From Gluconobacter kanchanaburiensis NBRC 103587 (lineage in GTDB: Bacteria > Pseudomonadota > Alphaproteobacteria > Acetobacterales > Acetobacteraceae), in assembly GCF_007988905.1 (NCBI RefSeq), contig NZ_BJVA01000013.1:1-64000 (forward strand): a DNA stretch of 64,000 bases, written 5' to 3'. Position numbers and translations under genes: made by a program. Below the pieces are notes generated by a model. The model saw only the letters and a list, made by a program, of their open reading frames with translations. It was not told the origin of the DNA and did no database searches. Position 1 is the stretch's first letter. Every line of letters begins with the position of its first letter. Shown here piece after piece: positions 52,945 through 61,848 of this stretch.

Positions 52945-53871
52945 TCAGTATGTGCGGCGCAAGACATAGATCGGCCGCTGCTTCGTTTCCATATAGATCC
53001 GACCAATATACTCCCCCAGCATGCCGATACTGATGATCTGGACGCTGCTGAAAAAGATAATCGCCACGAACAGGGATGCGTAACCAGGTACAGGATTGCC
53101 ACAGACGATCGTCCGGAACACGATGAAGAGCGCATAGAGAATAGCAAGCAGGGCGCCCACCGTTCCCAGATATGTCCAGAGCCTGATGGGCGCGGAAGAA
53201 AAACTTGTGAATCCTTCCAGCGCAAAATTCCACAGGGAATAGCCCGAGAATTTTGTCAGGCCTGCGGCTCTCGGCGCTCTTACATAGTCAAGTGTGACCG
53301 TGCGGAAGCCGACCCAGGCAAAAAGACCTTTCATGAAGCGCTGCCGCTCAGGCAATCTTTTGAGCGCCTCTACGACACAGCGATCCATCAGTCTGAAATC
53401 GCCGACATTTTCAGGAATCCGGATATGGGCGAGACGGTTGTGAAGTGAATAGAACCAGAGCGCCGTTTTGCGTTTGAGCATACTGTCACTGGACCGGTCG
53501 ATGCGTCGGCCGAGTACGACTTCCGCCCCGTCACGCCATGATCTTACCATCTGTGGGATCATATCCGGCGGATCCTGAAGATCAGCATCAATGATGACCA
53601 CCGCATCACCGCTCGCTGCATCGAGCCCCGCAGTCAGAGCGGCTTCCTTTCCGAAATTGCGCGACAATTCCAGAACCCTGAAGCGCGCGTCAGTTTCCGA
53701 AAGGCTTATCAGTTTACGAAGTGTGTCATCACTACTGCCATCATCTACACATAAAATTTCCCATTCAGTCCCCGCCATGGCGTCCAACACGGGCAAAATA
53801 CCATTCACGAAATGGCTGATTGCAGCTTCTTCGTTATAAAAAGGGACAATCAAAGAGAGTTTGATGACCAT
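52945..53871 (-). CDS. GtrB-like polyprenyl-phosphate glycosyltransferase (family 2)
   Basis: This 308-residue protein has the GT-A domain of family 2 (LSLIVPFYNEEAAISHFV, WEILCVDDGSSDDTLRKL, VVIIDADLQDPPDMIPQMV with the DxD motif) and two C-terminal helices (YLGTVGALLAILYALFIVF, LFVAIIFFSSVQIISIGMLGEYIGR). This matches bactoprenol-glucosyltransferases such as GtrB, which make the polyprenyl-linked sugar donor for O-antigen or lipid A modification. It converges with the DUF6311 membrane protein, 29 nt apart; the two probably act in one surface-glycan pathway. Confidence 0.93.
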   Translation of the reverse strand: MVIKLSLIVPFYNEEAAISHFVNGILPVLDAMAGTEWEILCVDDGSSDDTLRKLISLSETDARFRVLELSRNFGKEAALTAGLDAASGDAVVIIDADLQDPPDMIPQMVRSWRDGAEVVLGRRIDRSSDSMLKRKTALWFYSLHNRLAHIRIPENVGDFRLMDRCVVEALKRLPERQRFMKGLFAWVGFRTVTLDYVRAPRAAGLTKFSGYSLWNFALEGFTSFSSAPIRLWTYLGTVGALLAILYALFIVFRTIVCGNPVPGYASLFVAIIFFSSVQIISIGMLGEYIGRIYMETKQRPIYVLRRTY

Positions 53872-54137
53872 AAACAGGAGCCGGTTCCATATCGTGACAG
53901 TGGGAGCATATCAGAATTACACACACCATGTATATTAAGGCTGGTCGAGCGCCCGTACCGAACAAGAGCATTGATCTTTCATCTACACCCGATAAGGTGA
54001 AGCTGCAGGACGCTTAGGCTCCTTTCTTTCCGTGCTTTCCCGCAATTTCCAGCCAGTTGTAGTGACGTGCCAGTGCCCCCAAGGTCTTCCCTTCTCTTCC
54101 GCCGGACGGAGATGCTGCTCTGGGAGCTGCCGAACTC

Positions 54138-55280
54138 ATGACGGAGGCCGCACCTCGTCAGAGCGCCACACCACAATGGCGCCTGGAAGGACAGCATGCT
54201 GCCCCGGTCATGGTACTCAGCGGAACATGGCAGGCCAGGACAGGCAATATTCCCGTTTTCCCCAAAGACGGGCTTCACAAAGCGCCGGGCGCACTTCTTA
54301 CGTTTCAGACGTCGGAGGTGCGGGACTGGGACACCGGGCTAATTGCCTTCCTATGGGATCTCAAGCGCGTCGCCCATGATGCAGGGATCAGTCTGGATGT
54401 TCAGTCCCTGTCCCCGCCCATGCGTCAGCTCCTTGAGCTGCTACCGGACGCCCCTGACGAACCGGTTCACCACCCGTCGGGCCACAAGACATTTCTGGAA
54501 AAAATCGGCGCTCACACCATCGCTTCCGTGACGGAAGTGGGAATCGTATCCGAACTGGGGGCACTGACCGCGAAAGGCGCCGTCCAGACCGTTCTCGGAC
54601 GGAGCCGGATGCGCATGATCGACCTGCTGTCCAACACCAGTGATGCGGGCCCCTACGCCCTTCTGATCGTGGGCATCGTCAATTTCCTGGTCGGAGCCAT
54701 TCTCGCGTTTGTCGGCGCGGTGGAACTCCAGAAATTCGCCGCCGGGATCTATGTCGCAAGTCTGGTCGGGATCGCAATGGTGCGGGAAATGGCCGCCGTC
54801 ATGACCGCCATCATCATGGCGGGCCGGACGGGCGGCGCATATGCTGCGCGCATTTCCACGATGCAGGGTAACGAGGAAATAGACGCCCTGAACGTCTTCG
54901 GTATCCCGACATCGACGTACCTGATCCTCCCAGCGGTCCTGTCGCTTATCATCACCATGCCCTTCCTGTATCTGTACGGATGTCTCATTGGCATGCTGGG
55001 CGGGTTCGTCGTGTCCATTTCGATGCTCGACATCACCGCAGCAGGATATTTCCATCAGACCGTCACGGCCTTCGGCGTCGGACAGTTCATGTTCGGTTTC
55101 GTCAAAAGTCTCGTATTCGGAGCTTTCATCGGTCTGACCAGTTGCCGGATCGGGCTCAAGGCTGGTCGCTCCGCCGCCGATGTCGGCATCGCCGCGACCC
55201 GGGCAGTGGTGGTCGGAATCGTGGGTGTCATCGCGATCGACGCCATTTTCGCGGTCATAGCAGACGTGATGGGAATATGA
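54138..55280 (+). CDS. mlaE: MlaE-type lipid ABC transporter permease with N-terminal STAS-like domain
   Basis: This 380-residue protein joins an N-terminal STAS-like part of about 115 residues (APVMVLSGTWQARTGNIPVFP, LIAFLWDLKRVAHDAGISLDV) to the MlaE permease domain (ALLIVGIVNFLVGAILAFVGAVELQKF, MVREMAAVMTAIIMAGRTGGAYAARISTMQGNEEIDAL, TVTAFGVGQFMFGFVKSLVFG). The STAS part corresponds to a separate MlaB protein in gammaproteobacteria. It starts a four-gene operon with mlaF, mlaD and a PqiC-like lipoprotein. It moves phospholipids between inner and outer membranes. Confidence 0.93.
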   Translation: MTEAAPRQSATPQWRLEGQHAAPVMVLSGTWQARTGNIPVFPKDGLHKAPGALLTFQTSEVRDWDTGLIAFLWDLKRVAHDAGISLDVQSLSPPMRQLLELLPDAPDEPVHHPSGHKTFLEKIGAHTIASVTEVGIVSELGALTAKGAVQTVLGRSRMRMIDLLSNTSDAGPYALLIVGIVNFLVGAILAFVGAVELQKFAAGIYVASLVGIAMVREMAAVMTAIIMAGRTGGAYAARISTMQGNEEIDALNVFGIPTSTYLILPAVLSLIITMPFLYLYGCLIGMLGGFVVSISMLDITAAGYFHQTVTAFGVGQFMFGFVKSLVFGAFIGLTSCRIGLKAGRSAADVGIAATRAVVVGIVGVIAIDAIFAVIADVMGI

Positions 55281-56053
55281 CCGAGATGCCCGATCAGACC
55301 GTCCTTTCCCTGCGTGACGTTACGCTCGCCTTCGGTCCCAAAGTCATCCAGAAGAATATTTCCCTGGATGTCCGCAAGGGCAGTATTTTCGCGGTTATGG
55401 GCGGCTCAGGGTGCGGCAAGAGCACCCTTCTCAAAAGCATGATCGGCCTTCTGCGACCTGCCGAGGGCGCATACCATGTCGGAGACGAGGACTACTGGGC
55501 CGGGAACGAGGCGCACCGGACGGAGCTCAACCATCGTTTTGGCGTCCTGTTCCAAAGCGGCGCGTTGTGGAGTTCCATGACGATTGGCGAAAATATCGCC
55601 CTGCCACTCCAGATGTTCACGGACCTCAAACCGGACGTCATCCGCAGGCTTGTCGAGCTGAAACTCGGTTTTGTCGGGATGCTCCAGGCCATTGATCTCT
55701 ATCCGTCCGAAATCAGTGGCGGGATGCGCAAACGCGCTGGCCTCGCGCGAGCGCTCGCGCTTGATCCGGATATCCTTTTTTTCGACGAACCGTCCGCCGG
55801 TCTCGATCCCATCACGTCCGCGAGACTTGACGATCTAATCCTGAACCTTCGCGACGGGCTGGGAGCGACAATCGTGATTGTCAGCCACGAACTCTCAAGC
55901 CTGTTCCATATCGCCGATGACGGCATCTTTCTGGACGCCAGAACGAAAACCCCGATCGCGCACGGCTCACCGCGTGACCTGCGCGATCACTGTACCGATC
56001 CCCAGGTGCATGCCTTCATGCACCGCGAACGCGACGAGCAAGGAAACACGTGA
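55277..56053 (+). CDS. mlaF: Mla lipid ABC transporter ATP-binding protein
   Basis: This 258-residue ATPase has Walker A GGSGCGKST, the Q-loop VLFQSGALWSSMTIGENIALP, the signature ISGGMRKRAGLARALA, Walker B ILFFDEPSAGLDP and the switch VIVSHELSSLF. The ATG overlaps the mlaE stop (ATGA). The longer frame from 54980 runs inside mlaE and is not real. Confidence 0.95.
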   Translation: MTEMPDQTVLSLRDVTLAFGPKVIQKNISLDVRKGSIFAVMGGSGCGKSTLLKSMIGLLRPAEGAYHVGDEDYWAGNEAHRTELNHRFGVLFQSGALWSSMTIGENIALPLQMFTDLKPDVIRRLVELKLGFVGMLQAIDLYPSEISGGMRKRAGLARALALDPDILFFDEPSAGLDPITSARLDDLILNLRDGLGATIVIVSHELSSLFHIADDGIFLDARTKTPIAHGSPRDLRDHCTDPQVHAFMHRERDEQGNT

Positions 56054-57015
56054 TGAACAAGCAGGCTCTTGTCGGTGCTTTCGTCCTCGGAGGGACGGGT
56101 CTGCTCGTCGCGGCATTCGTTCTGTTCGGTAATTTCCATCCGTTCACCCGGACGGAAAAAGCCGTACTGATTTTCCACGGTGCATCATCCGGACTGGCAG
56201 TCGGATCGCCTGTCACATTCCGTGGTGTGCAGGTGGGCGCCGTCGACCGGGTCGTCATTGAGTACAATCCAGCCACCAAGGACGCCTACATTCCCGTCTA
56301 CGTCACGATGCGTCCAGACAACATCGTCCTGACCAACAGCAGTCATCATGCTCGCCCCAACATGGCCGAGCTCGTCAGACAGGGACTGCGCGGCGAAATG
56401 AATCTCAAAAGCTTCGTAACGGGCTCTTCCGAAATCGATCTAGACTTCGCGCCCAACACCCCGGCTGTCCTCCATCCAGACATCGCGCAGATCACGGAAA
56501 TTCCTACCCGCCAGTCAACCATAGAAGCGATGACGAAGAGCTTTCAGGACCTGCCTCTGAGGCAGATTGGCGAGAACGCGGATGCCACACTGGCGTCGGT
56601 GCGCAAGCTGTCCGACCAGCTTGACCGGGATCTTCCCGCTCTCGTGCAAAGTGTCCGGGAAACATCGGATCATAGCCGCGAGATGATCGATGCTGCCCGA
56701 AAGATAGTGACGGATCTTGAACCTACACTGACGCATACGCTCACCAGCGTTGACCGCCTCGCAAGTACGGGCGCCACACAACTCGATGCGCGCGGAAAAG
56801 AGCTGCACACGGTCCTGCTGAGTACCAATGACGCCGTCCGTCAGGCAACGAAAAGTCTGGCCAATCTGGACAGCATGACATCTCCCCGTTCGGCTGACCG
56901 CGCCAATCTCGAAGCCAGCCTGCGGGATATCGCCGCCGCCGCATCCGCAATGCGCGGATTTGCTACCGATGTTGAGCGCAACCCGCAGCTTCTCCTGACT
57001 GGACGCCGCCCGTGA
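56053..57015 (+). CDS. mlaD: MlaD/MCE-domain lipid-binding protein
   Basis: This 320-residue protein has one N-terminal membrane helix (ALVGAFVLGGTGLLVAAFVLF) and an MCE domain (AVLIFHGASSGLAVGSPVTFRGVQVGAV), followed by a long helical tail with GENADATLASVRKLSDQLDRDL. It forms the periplasmic hexameric lipid-binding ring of the Mla complex. The start overlaps the mlaF stop in TGATG. Confidence 0.93.
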   Translation: MNKQALVGAFVLGGTGLLVAAFVLFGNFHPFTRTEKAVLIFHGASSGLAVGSPVTFRGVQVGAVDRVVIEYNPATKDAYIPVYVTMRPDNIVLTNSSHHARPNMAELVRQGLRGEMNLKSFVTGSSEIDLDFAPNTPAVLHPDIAQITEIPTRQSTIEAMTKSFQDLPLRQIGENADATLASVRKLSDQLDRDLPALVQSVRETSDHSREMIDAARKIVTDLEPTLTHTLTSVDRLASTGATQLDARGKELHTVLLSTNDAVRQATKSLANLDSMTSPRSADRANLEASLRDIAAAASAMRGFATDVERNPQLLLTGRRP

Positions 57016-57647
57016 CCCTCTCCCTGCACCCGATCCCGACAGCTTCGGAGACCCGACCCGTGACACGGCTCATGACACGTTGCGCAACGTCCCTTACGCT
57101 ACTCGCACTTGCTGCCCTGTCAGGGTGCGCGGCTCCGCCTGTGCAGTTTTACACTCTGGGGGCACCCGCCATCGCGCAGGCTGATGCCGCAATCCCGGCC
57201 ACAGTGCCGGTTCTCAACGTTTCACATGTCGCATTGCCGGATTATCTGGACAGTCAGGATATCCTGACGCGGCAGGGAGACAGGCTCGATCGCAGCACCA
57301 ACGGACGCTGGGCCAGTCGCCTATCGCAGGGCGTGACCGATCTTCTGGCAGCGAAACTGGGACAGGACTGGCCGGGTTACATGGTCACGACCCAGCCTCT
57401 GGCGGAGAGCCCGGCGCTCCGTCTTGCGGTCAATATAAGCCGTATGGATATCGACAGCAGCGGTCAGGGGTCCCTTGCTGCGGACTGGGCGCTGATTCCC
57501 GCGGATGAACATCAGCCGATACTGCGAAGCCGCGGCTCCTTCACGACGCAAGGCAACATCACTACCGACGCCGGGAAAGTCGCCCTCACCCGGGAACTGG
57601 TCGAACAGCTCGCGAGCCGGATCGCCAGCAGTTTTCCTCACCCCTGA
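57012..57647 (+). CDS. PqiC/ABC-type transport auxiliary lipoprotein
   Basis: This 211-residue protein has a lipoprotein signal ending LAALSGC and then APPVQFYTLGAPA, a hallmark of the PqiC-like auxiliary lipoproteins (YTLG box). VLNVSHVALPDYLDSQDILTRQGDRLD and RWASRLSQGVTDLLAAKL follow, as in the family. It is anchored in the outer membrane and connects the MCE protein to it. GTG 57012 overlaps mlaD (GTGA); a start at GTG 57060 or ATG 57072, nearer the signal peptide, is also plausible. It is the last gene of the Mla operon. No MlaC-type carrier is encoded here. Confidence 0.87.
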   Translation: MTLSLHPIPTASETRPVTRLMTRCATSLTLLALAALSGCAAPPVQFYTLGAPAIAQADAAIPATVPVLNVSHVALPDYLDSQDILTRQGDRLDRSTNGRWASRLSQGVTDLLAAKLGQDWPGYMVTTQPLAESPALRLAVNISRMDIDSSGQGSLAADWALIPADEHQPILRSRGSFTTQGNITTDAGKVALTRELVEQLASRIASSFPHP

Positions 57648-57738
57648 CCTGCGCCGTAACCGTCGCCCCTTCCGTAAGGGCCACGGCCACTCTATTTTCC
57701 GTGATCCTGCGCCCCAGGGCCGCATGCTGGCGGAGTGC

Positions 57739-59238
57739 ATGATGAAAATCTTTCCGCTGATGAAGGCCGCTTTTGCAGCCAGCTTTTCGGCGTCTCTATA
57801 TTTCGTTCCGGCTCATGCCAGCGAAACCCGTGATACGCTCTCGATTGGACTGGCCATCGAACCGCCCGGACTGGACCCAACGCGTGGGTCCAGTGAGGCT
57901 ATCGGCATGGTCACCTATGACAATATTTATGAAGGTCTGATGCGGCTTGACGGGACGGGTGCGCTCAAACCCCTTCTCGCGCAGGAGTGGTCCGTCTCGC
58001 AGGATGGTCTGACTTACGATTTCACTCTGCATGATGGCGTCCGTTTCCATGACGGCTCGTCCCTGACATGCGAAAGTGTGAGATTCTCCTTTCTGCGTGC
58101 AGGCGCACCGGACAGTACCAATCCGCATAGTGCCATTTTCAGACAGATTGCCGACATCTCCTGCGCGGATAACCTGCATGTCAGGATCCGTCTCAAGCGG
58201 CCTTATGGCAGTTTTCTCTATCAGCTTGCCTGGAATGACGCCGCCATTCTGTCGCCCGCCTCGGTAGCAACGAATATCAGTCATCCCATCGGAACGGGGC
58301 CTTTCGTTTTTGGAGAATGGCGGCGGGGCGATCATCTGACCCTGCGTCGCAATCCGCAGTACTGGGGGGATACACCCACTCTGCAATCCGTGACTTTCCG
58401 CATCATGCCCGATCCACTTTCGGCCAGTAACGCACTTCTGGCCGGGGAACTCGACGCCTATCCGTCCTTCCCGTCGCGTGAGCTTCTGGCGCGGTTCGCG
58501 GGCAACAACAGACTTGTGGTGGTCAGAGGAAGCTTTCCTTTCAAGGCCATTCTTGCCCTCAACAATGCCCGGCACCCCTTCAACGACCCTCGCGTGAGAC
58601 AGGCCATCGCGCAGGCCATAGACCGCAAAGCCCTGATCGAAGCCGTCGCGGACGGAGACGGCACCGTCCTGCAATCCCACATGGCGCCGGACGATCCGGA
58701 TTATGTGTCCTTACCCGATCACTATCCATACGATCCTGCTCATGCGCGCGCACTTCTGAAGGAAGCAGGCGCCCGTCCCGGCACGCATCTGACACTGACT
58801 TTCCCCCCGATCGGCTACGCCCGGGACAGCAGCGAACTCATTGCCGCCTATCTTGAGCAGATCGGACTGGTGGTGACGCTTGAACCCGTGGAGTGGCCAG
58901 CGTGGCTCGGCAGGGTCTATGGGCAGGGCCTTTTCGACATGACTGTCATCGCTCACACGGAACCGCATGACATCGCGATCTATGATCGTGCGTCCGTCTA
59001 TTTCCACTATCACAGTCCTGCCTTTCACGACATGCTGGGGCACTATGAAGCCACAGCGGACACGGCACGCCGACACGATCTCTCTCGTCAGATGCAGGAG
59101 CAGCTCGCGATGGACGAGCCGAACGTGTTCCTGTTCTCCATCCCGCGCGAGACCGTGATGGACAGGCGCCTGCGAGGCCTGTGGACCAACCAGCCCATCG
59201 CGGGATGTCCGGTCGCCGGTGTGACCTGGCAGCCATGA
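57739..59238 (+). CDS. Peptide ABC transporter substrate-binding protein (family 5)
   Basis: This 499-residue periplasmic binding protein has a signal peptide (LMKAAFAASFSASLYFVPAHA) and the family 5 signatures TLSIGLAIEPPGLDPTRG, YDNIYEGLMRLDGTGALKPLLAQEWSVSQDGLTYDFTLHDGVRFHDG in substance, and HPFNDPRVRQAIAQAIDRKALIE. It captures di- or oligopeptides, or related compounds such as glutathione. The ATG 57739 (or 57742) is preceded by GGAG; the frame extends upstream to 57505 within the Mla lipoprotein gene. Four further genes complete the importer, each overlapping the previous one by 4 nt. Confidence 0.92.
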   Translation: MMKIFPLMKAAFAASFSASLYFVPAHASETRDTLSIGLAIEPPGLDPTRGSSEAIGMVTYDNIYEGLMRLDGTGALKPLLAQEWSVSQDGLTYDFTLHDGVRFHDGSSLTCESVRFSFLRAGAPDSTNPHSAIFRQIADISCADNLHVRIRLKRPYGSFLYQLAWNDAAILSPASVATNISHPIGTGPFVFGEWRRGDHLTLRRNPQYWGDTPTLQSVTFRIMPDPLSASNALLAGELDAYPSFPSRELLARFAGNNRLVVVRGSFPFKAILALNNARHPFNDPRVRQAIAQAIDRKALIEAVADGDGTVLQSHMAPDDPDYVSLPDHYPYDPAHARALLKEAGARPGTHLTLTFPPIGYARDSSELIAAYLEQIGLVVTLEPVEWPAWLGRVYGQGLFDMTVIAHTEPHDIAIYDRASVYFHYHSPAFHDMLGHYEATADTARRHDLSRQMQEQLAMDEPNVFLFSIPRETVMDRRLRGLWTNQPIAGCPVAGVTWQP

Positions 59239-60188
59239 CGGGACAGGTCTTCCTGCGCTTCCTCTCGGGACGGATGCTGCTCCTTCTGAGTGCGAGCCTC
59301 ATCATCTTTCTGGCCATGAACCTGTTGCCTGGCGATCCCGCCGCCATCATGCTTGGACTGGATGCGGACCCGGCAAGCGTGCTCGCACTGCATCATCAGC
59401 TCGGGCTGGACAGGCCTCTTGCCGCCCGATACCTGCACTGGATCGGCGATTATGTTCATGGAAATTTCGGCCGAAGTTCCATCTACGACGTTCCGGTCAG
59501 CAGCCTGATTACCGAACGCCTTCAGGCCAGCCTTCCCCTTGTCCTGAGTGCACTAGCTCTGGCGTTGGGAACAGGGATTCCGGCAGGTCTGATGGCTGCG
59601 GCAAACCGGGGGCGCATGATGGATACGGCCCTGATGGGGCTGCTTCAGTTTTTGAAATCCGTGCCCGATTTCTGGTTGGCGATGATGATGACGTTCGTTT
59701 TTTCCATCACGCTGCACTGGCTGCCATCCAGCGGGTTTCCGGGCTGGCAGGAAGGCATTGCCCCGGCCGTGCGAGCGCTCGCTCTGCCTGCCGTGGCACT
59801 TGCCATCCCACAGGCCGCCATCACCGCACGCTTCATGCGTTCCTCCCTGATCGACATCCTCGCGCAGGATTTCGTCCGTACGGCGCGGGCACAGGGTTAC
59901 AGCAGGCGGGCTGTGCTGTGGCGCATTGCACTGCCCAATGCGCTCATCCCGGTCCTGACTCTTGCCGGTATCCAGTTTCCGGTTCTGATAACGGGCAGTA
60001 TCATCGTCGAGAGTGTTTTCAACTTTCCCGGCTGCGGCAAACTGCTTCTGGAAGCGGTCAACCAGCGCGACATTCCTGTCGTTCAGAACCTTGTCATGAT
60101 GATCGTTACGGGCGTGATAGTCCTCAATGTTCTGGTGACGGCGGCCGTCCGATGGCTGGACCCGCGCCTCGAAGGGGAGCGCCCGTGA
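59235..60188 (+). CDS. Peptide ABC transporter permease 1 (DppB-like)
   Basis: This 317-residue inner-membrane permease has LLLLSASLIIFLAMNLLPGDPAAIMLG at the first helix and LGLDRPLAARYLHWIGDYVHGNFGRS, the DppB signature. The EAA-type loop is RTARAQGYSRRAVLWRIALPNALIPVLTL. ATG 59235 overlaps the stop of the binding-protein gene (ATGA). Confidence 0.93.
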   Translation: MTGQVFLRFLSGRMLLLLSASLIIFLAMNLLPGDPAAIMLGLDADPASVLALHHQLGLDRPLAARYLHWIGDYVHGNFGRSSIYDVPVSSLITERLQASLPLVLSALALALGTGIPAGLMAAANRGRMMDTALMGLLQFLKSVPDFWLAMMMTFVFSITLHWLPSSGFPGWQEGIAPAVRALALPAVALAIPQAAITARFMRSSLIDILAQDFVRTARAQGYSRRAVLWRIALPNALIPVLTLAGIQFPVLITGSIIVESVFNFPGCGKLLLEAVNQRDIPVVQNLVMMIVTGVIVLNVLVTAAVRWLDPRLEGERP

Positions 60189-61033
60189 AAACGCTCCCGA
60201 CTTTCCGGCGAAACCGAACGCTCTGGCTCGGAGCAGCGCTGCTTGGGACTGTCATGCTTCCCGCACTTCTGACAGCACTCCTACACGGCAATCATGCGCC
60301 CCCCATCGACGTCATCCATCGTTACGCCGCTTCTTCCGCATCGCACCCCTTCGGGACGGACCCGTTCGGACGAGACCTCCTGGTTTTTATCTGTCTGGGG
60401 GCATTCAACAGCCTGATAATCGCTGTAACGGCCGTGGCCCTCGCAACCTTCGTGGGCACGATGCTCGGACTGATCGCAGCGATGCGGCCGGACACATCCT
60501 CCTCTGCATCTGGCACACTTATCATGGGTTTTGCAGATCTGGGCCTGGCTTTTCCGCCCGTCCTGATTGCAGCCCTTCTCGTAACCGCGCTGGGTGCGTC
60601 AACATCCGGCGAAATTCTGGCAATCGCCCTGTTCGGCCTCCCTGCCCAGATCCGCCTGACCCGACAGGCAGCCCGTTCCATTCTGCTTCAGGACTATATC
60701 GCAGCGTCACGACTGGCGGGTCGAAGTACAGTGACGATCATGCGCCTGCACGTGCTTCCCAACATCTTGCCCCTGCTCATGGTTCAGACCACGTCTTCAC
60801 TGGCACTGGCCATCCTTTCCGACGCCGGATTATCCTATCTCGGCCTAGGGGCGCCCCCGCCACGCCCGGATCTGGGCCGAGCGCTCGCATCCTATCAGAT
60901 CCACATTTTCGACCACCCGATGCTGGTCGCCATCCCCGGACTCGCCATCATGCTGCTCGTATGCGGTTTCAACATTCTCGGAGACGGACTTCGGGATGCG
61001 CTGGACGCTCCTTACAGAATGCGCATGTCATGA
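60185..61033 (+). CDS. Peptide ABC transporter permease 2 (DppC-like)
   Basis: This 282-residue inner-membrane permease carries SHPFGTDPFGRDLL, the marker of DppC-type subunits, and the EAA-type loop AASRLAGRSTVTIMRLHVLPNILPLLMV. GTG 60185 overlaps the DppB-like stop (GTGA); the longer frame from 59918 lies inside the previous gene. Confidence 0.93.
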   Translation: MKTLPTFRRNRTLWLGAALLGTVMLPALLTALLHGNHAPPIDVIHRYAASSASHPFGTDPFGRDLLVFICLGAFNSLIIAVTAVALATFVGTMLGLIAAMRPDTSSSASGTLIMGFADLGLAFPPVLIAALLVTALGASTSGEILAIALFGLPAQIRLTRQAARSILLQDYIAASRLAGRSTVTIMRLHVLPNILPLLMVQTTSSLALAILSDAGLSYLGLGAPPPRPDLGRALASYQIHIFDHPMLVAIPGLAIMLLVCGFNILGDGLRDALDAPYRMRMS

Positions 61034-61848
61034 AAGCCTTGCTTGACGTCAGGGCGCTTAAGGTTCGCAGTCACGAACATCAGATCCTCCATCCGCTTTC
61101 CTTCACAATCCGGCCGGGCGAAATTCTCGGCGTAACGGGTGAATCAGGTTCCGGAAAATCAACGCTCGCCCTTGCACTGATGGGGCTTCTTCCGACCGGC
61201 TTCCGGGCTTGTGGCAATGCTGCACTTCAGGGGACGGAACTTCTGAGCCTCAGCGAGCATGACCTTTGTCGTCTGCGGGGCAAAACGCTGGCCATGGTGT
61301 TTCAGGAACCCATGACCGCCCTGAATCCGACCCGGGCCATAGGCCAGCAGATCGCCGATACCTTCCGTCTCCATACCGTCCTGTCCCGTTCGCAGATCCG
61401 GGCGGAAACGCGGACTCTTCTGCAGCAGACGGATCTGCTGGAGGCCGGCGTCAGTGAGCGCGCCTATCCGCATCAGCTCTCCGGCGGCCAGAGGCAGCGC
61501 GTTCTGCTGGCCATGGCCCTCGCCTGCCGACCCAGCCTCCTGATTGCGGATGAGTTCACGACGGCGCTCGATCCGCAAACCCGGAATGCCATGATGGATC
61601 TGCTCAGGCATCATTGCGATACGCACGGAATGGCTGTCCTGATGGTTTCACACGATCTTGGCCTGATCCGTCGTCATGCGGCCCATGTCCTTGTCCTGAA
61701 AGATGGCGCCTGCGTTGAACAGGGATCAACCTCCTCCGTATTTGACACGCCCTCGCACGCTTACACGCAGGCGCTACTTGCCATGTCACTCCATGGCGCA
61801 GGCCGCGCCCCCCTGACCCCGCTTCCAGTATTCGGTATGCCGACATGA
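61030..61848 (+). CDS. Peptide ABC transporter ATP-binding protein 1 (DppD-like)
   Basis: This 272-residue ATPase shows Walker A GESGSGKST, LAMVFQEPMTALNPT, the signature LSGGQRQRVLLAMALA, Walker B LLIADEFTTALD and the switch LMVSHDLGLI. ATG 61030 overlaps the preceding stop (ATGA). Note that Walker B ends in DEFT rather than the usual DEPT. It works as a heterodimer with the next gene product. Confidence 0.92.
   Translation: MKALLDVRALKVRSHEHQILHPLSFTIRPGEILGVTGESGSGKSTLALALMGLLPTGFRACGNAALQGTELLSLSEHDLCRLRGKTLAMVFQEPMTALNPTRAIGQQIADTFRLHTVLSRSQIRAETRTLLQQTDLLEAGVSERAYPHQLSGGQRQRVLLAMALACRPSLLIADEFTTALDPQTRNAMMDLLRHHCDTHGMAVLMVSHDLGLIRRHAAHVLVLKDGACVEQGSTSSVFDTPSHAYTQALLAMSLHGAGRAPLTPLPVFGMPT

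Noticed and set aside
54980-55276. Upstream extension of the mlaF frame
   Set aside because: It lies inside mlaE, encodes low-complexity Arg-rich sequence, and an ATGA-coupled start at 55277 gives the normal MlaF N-terminus.
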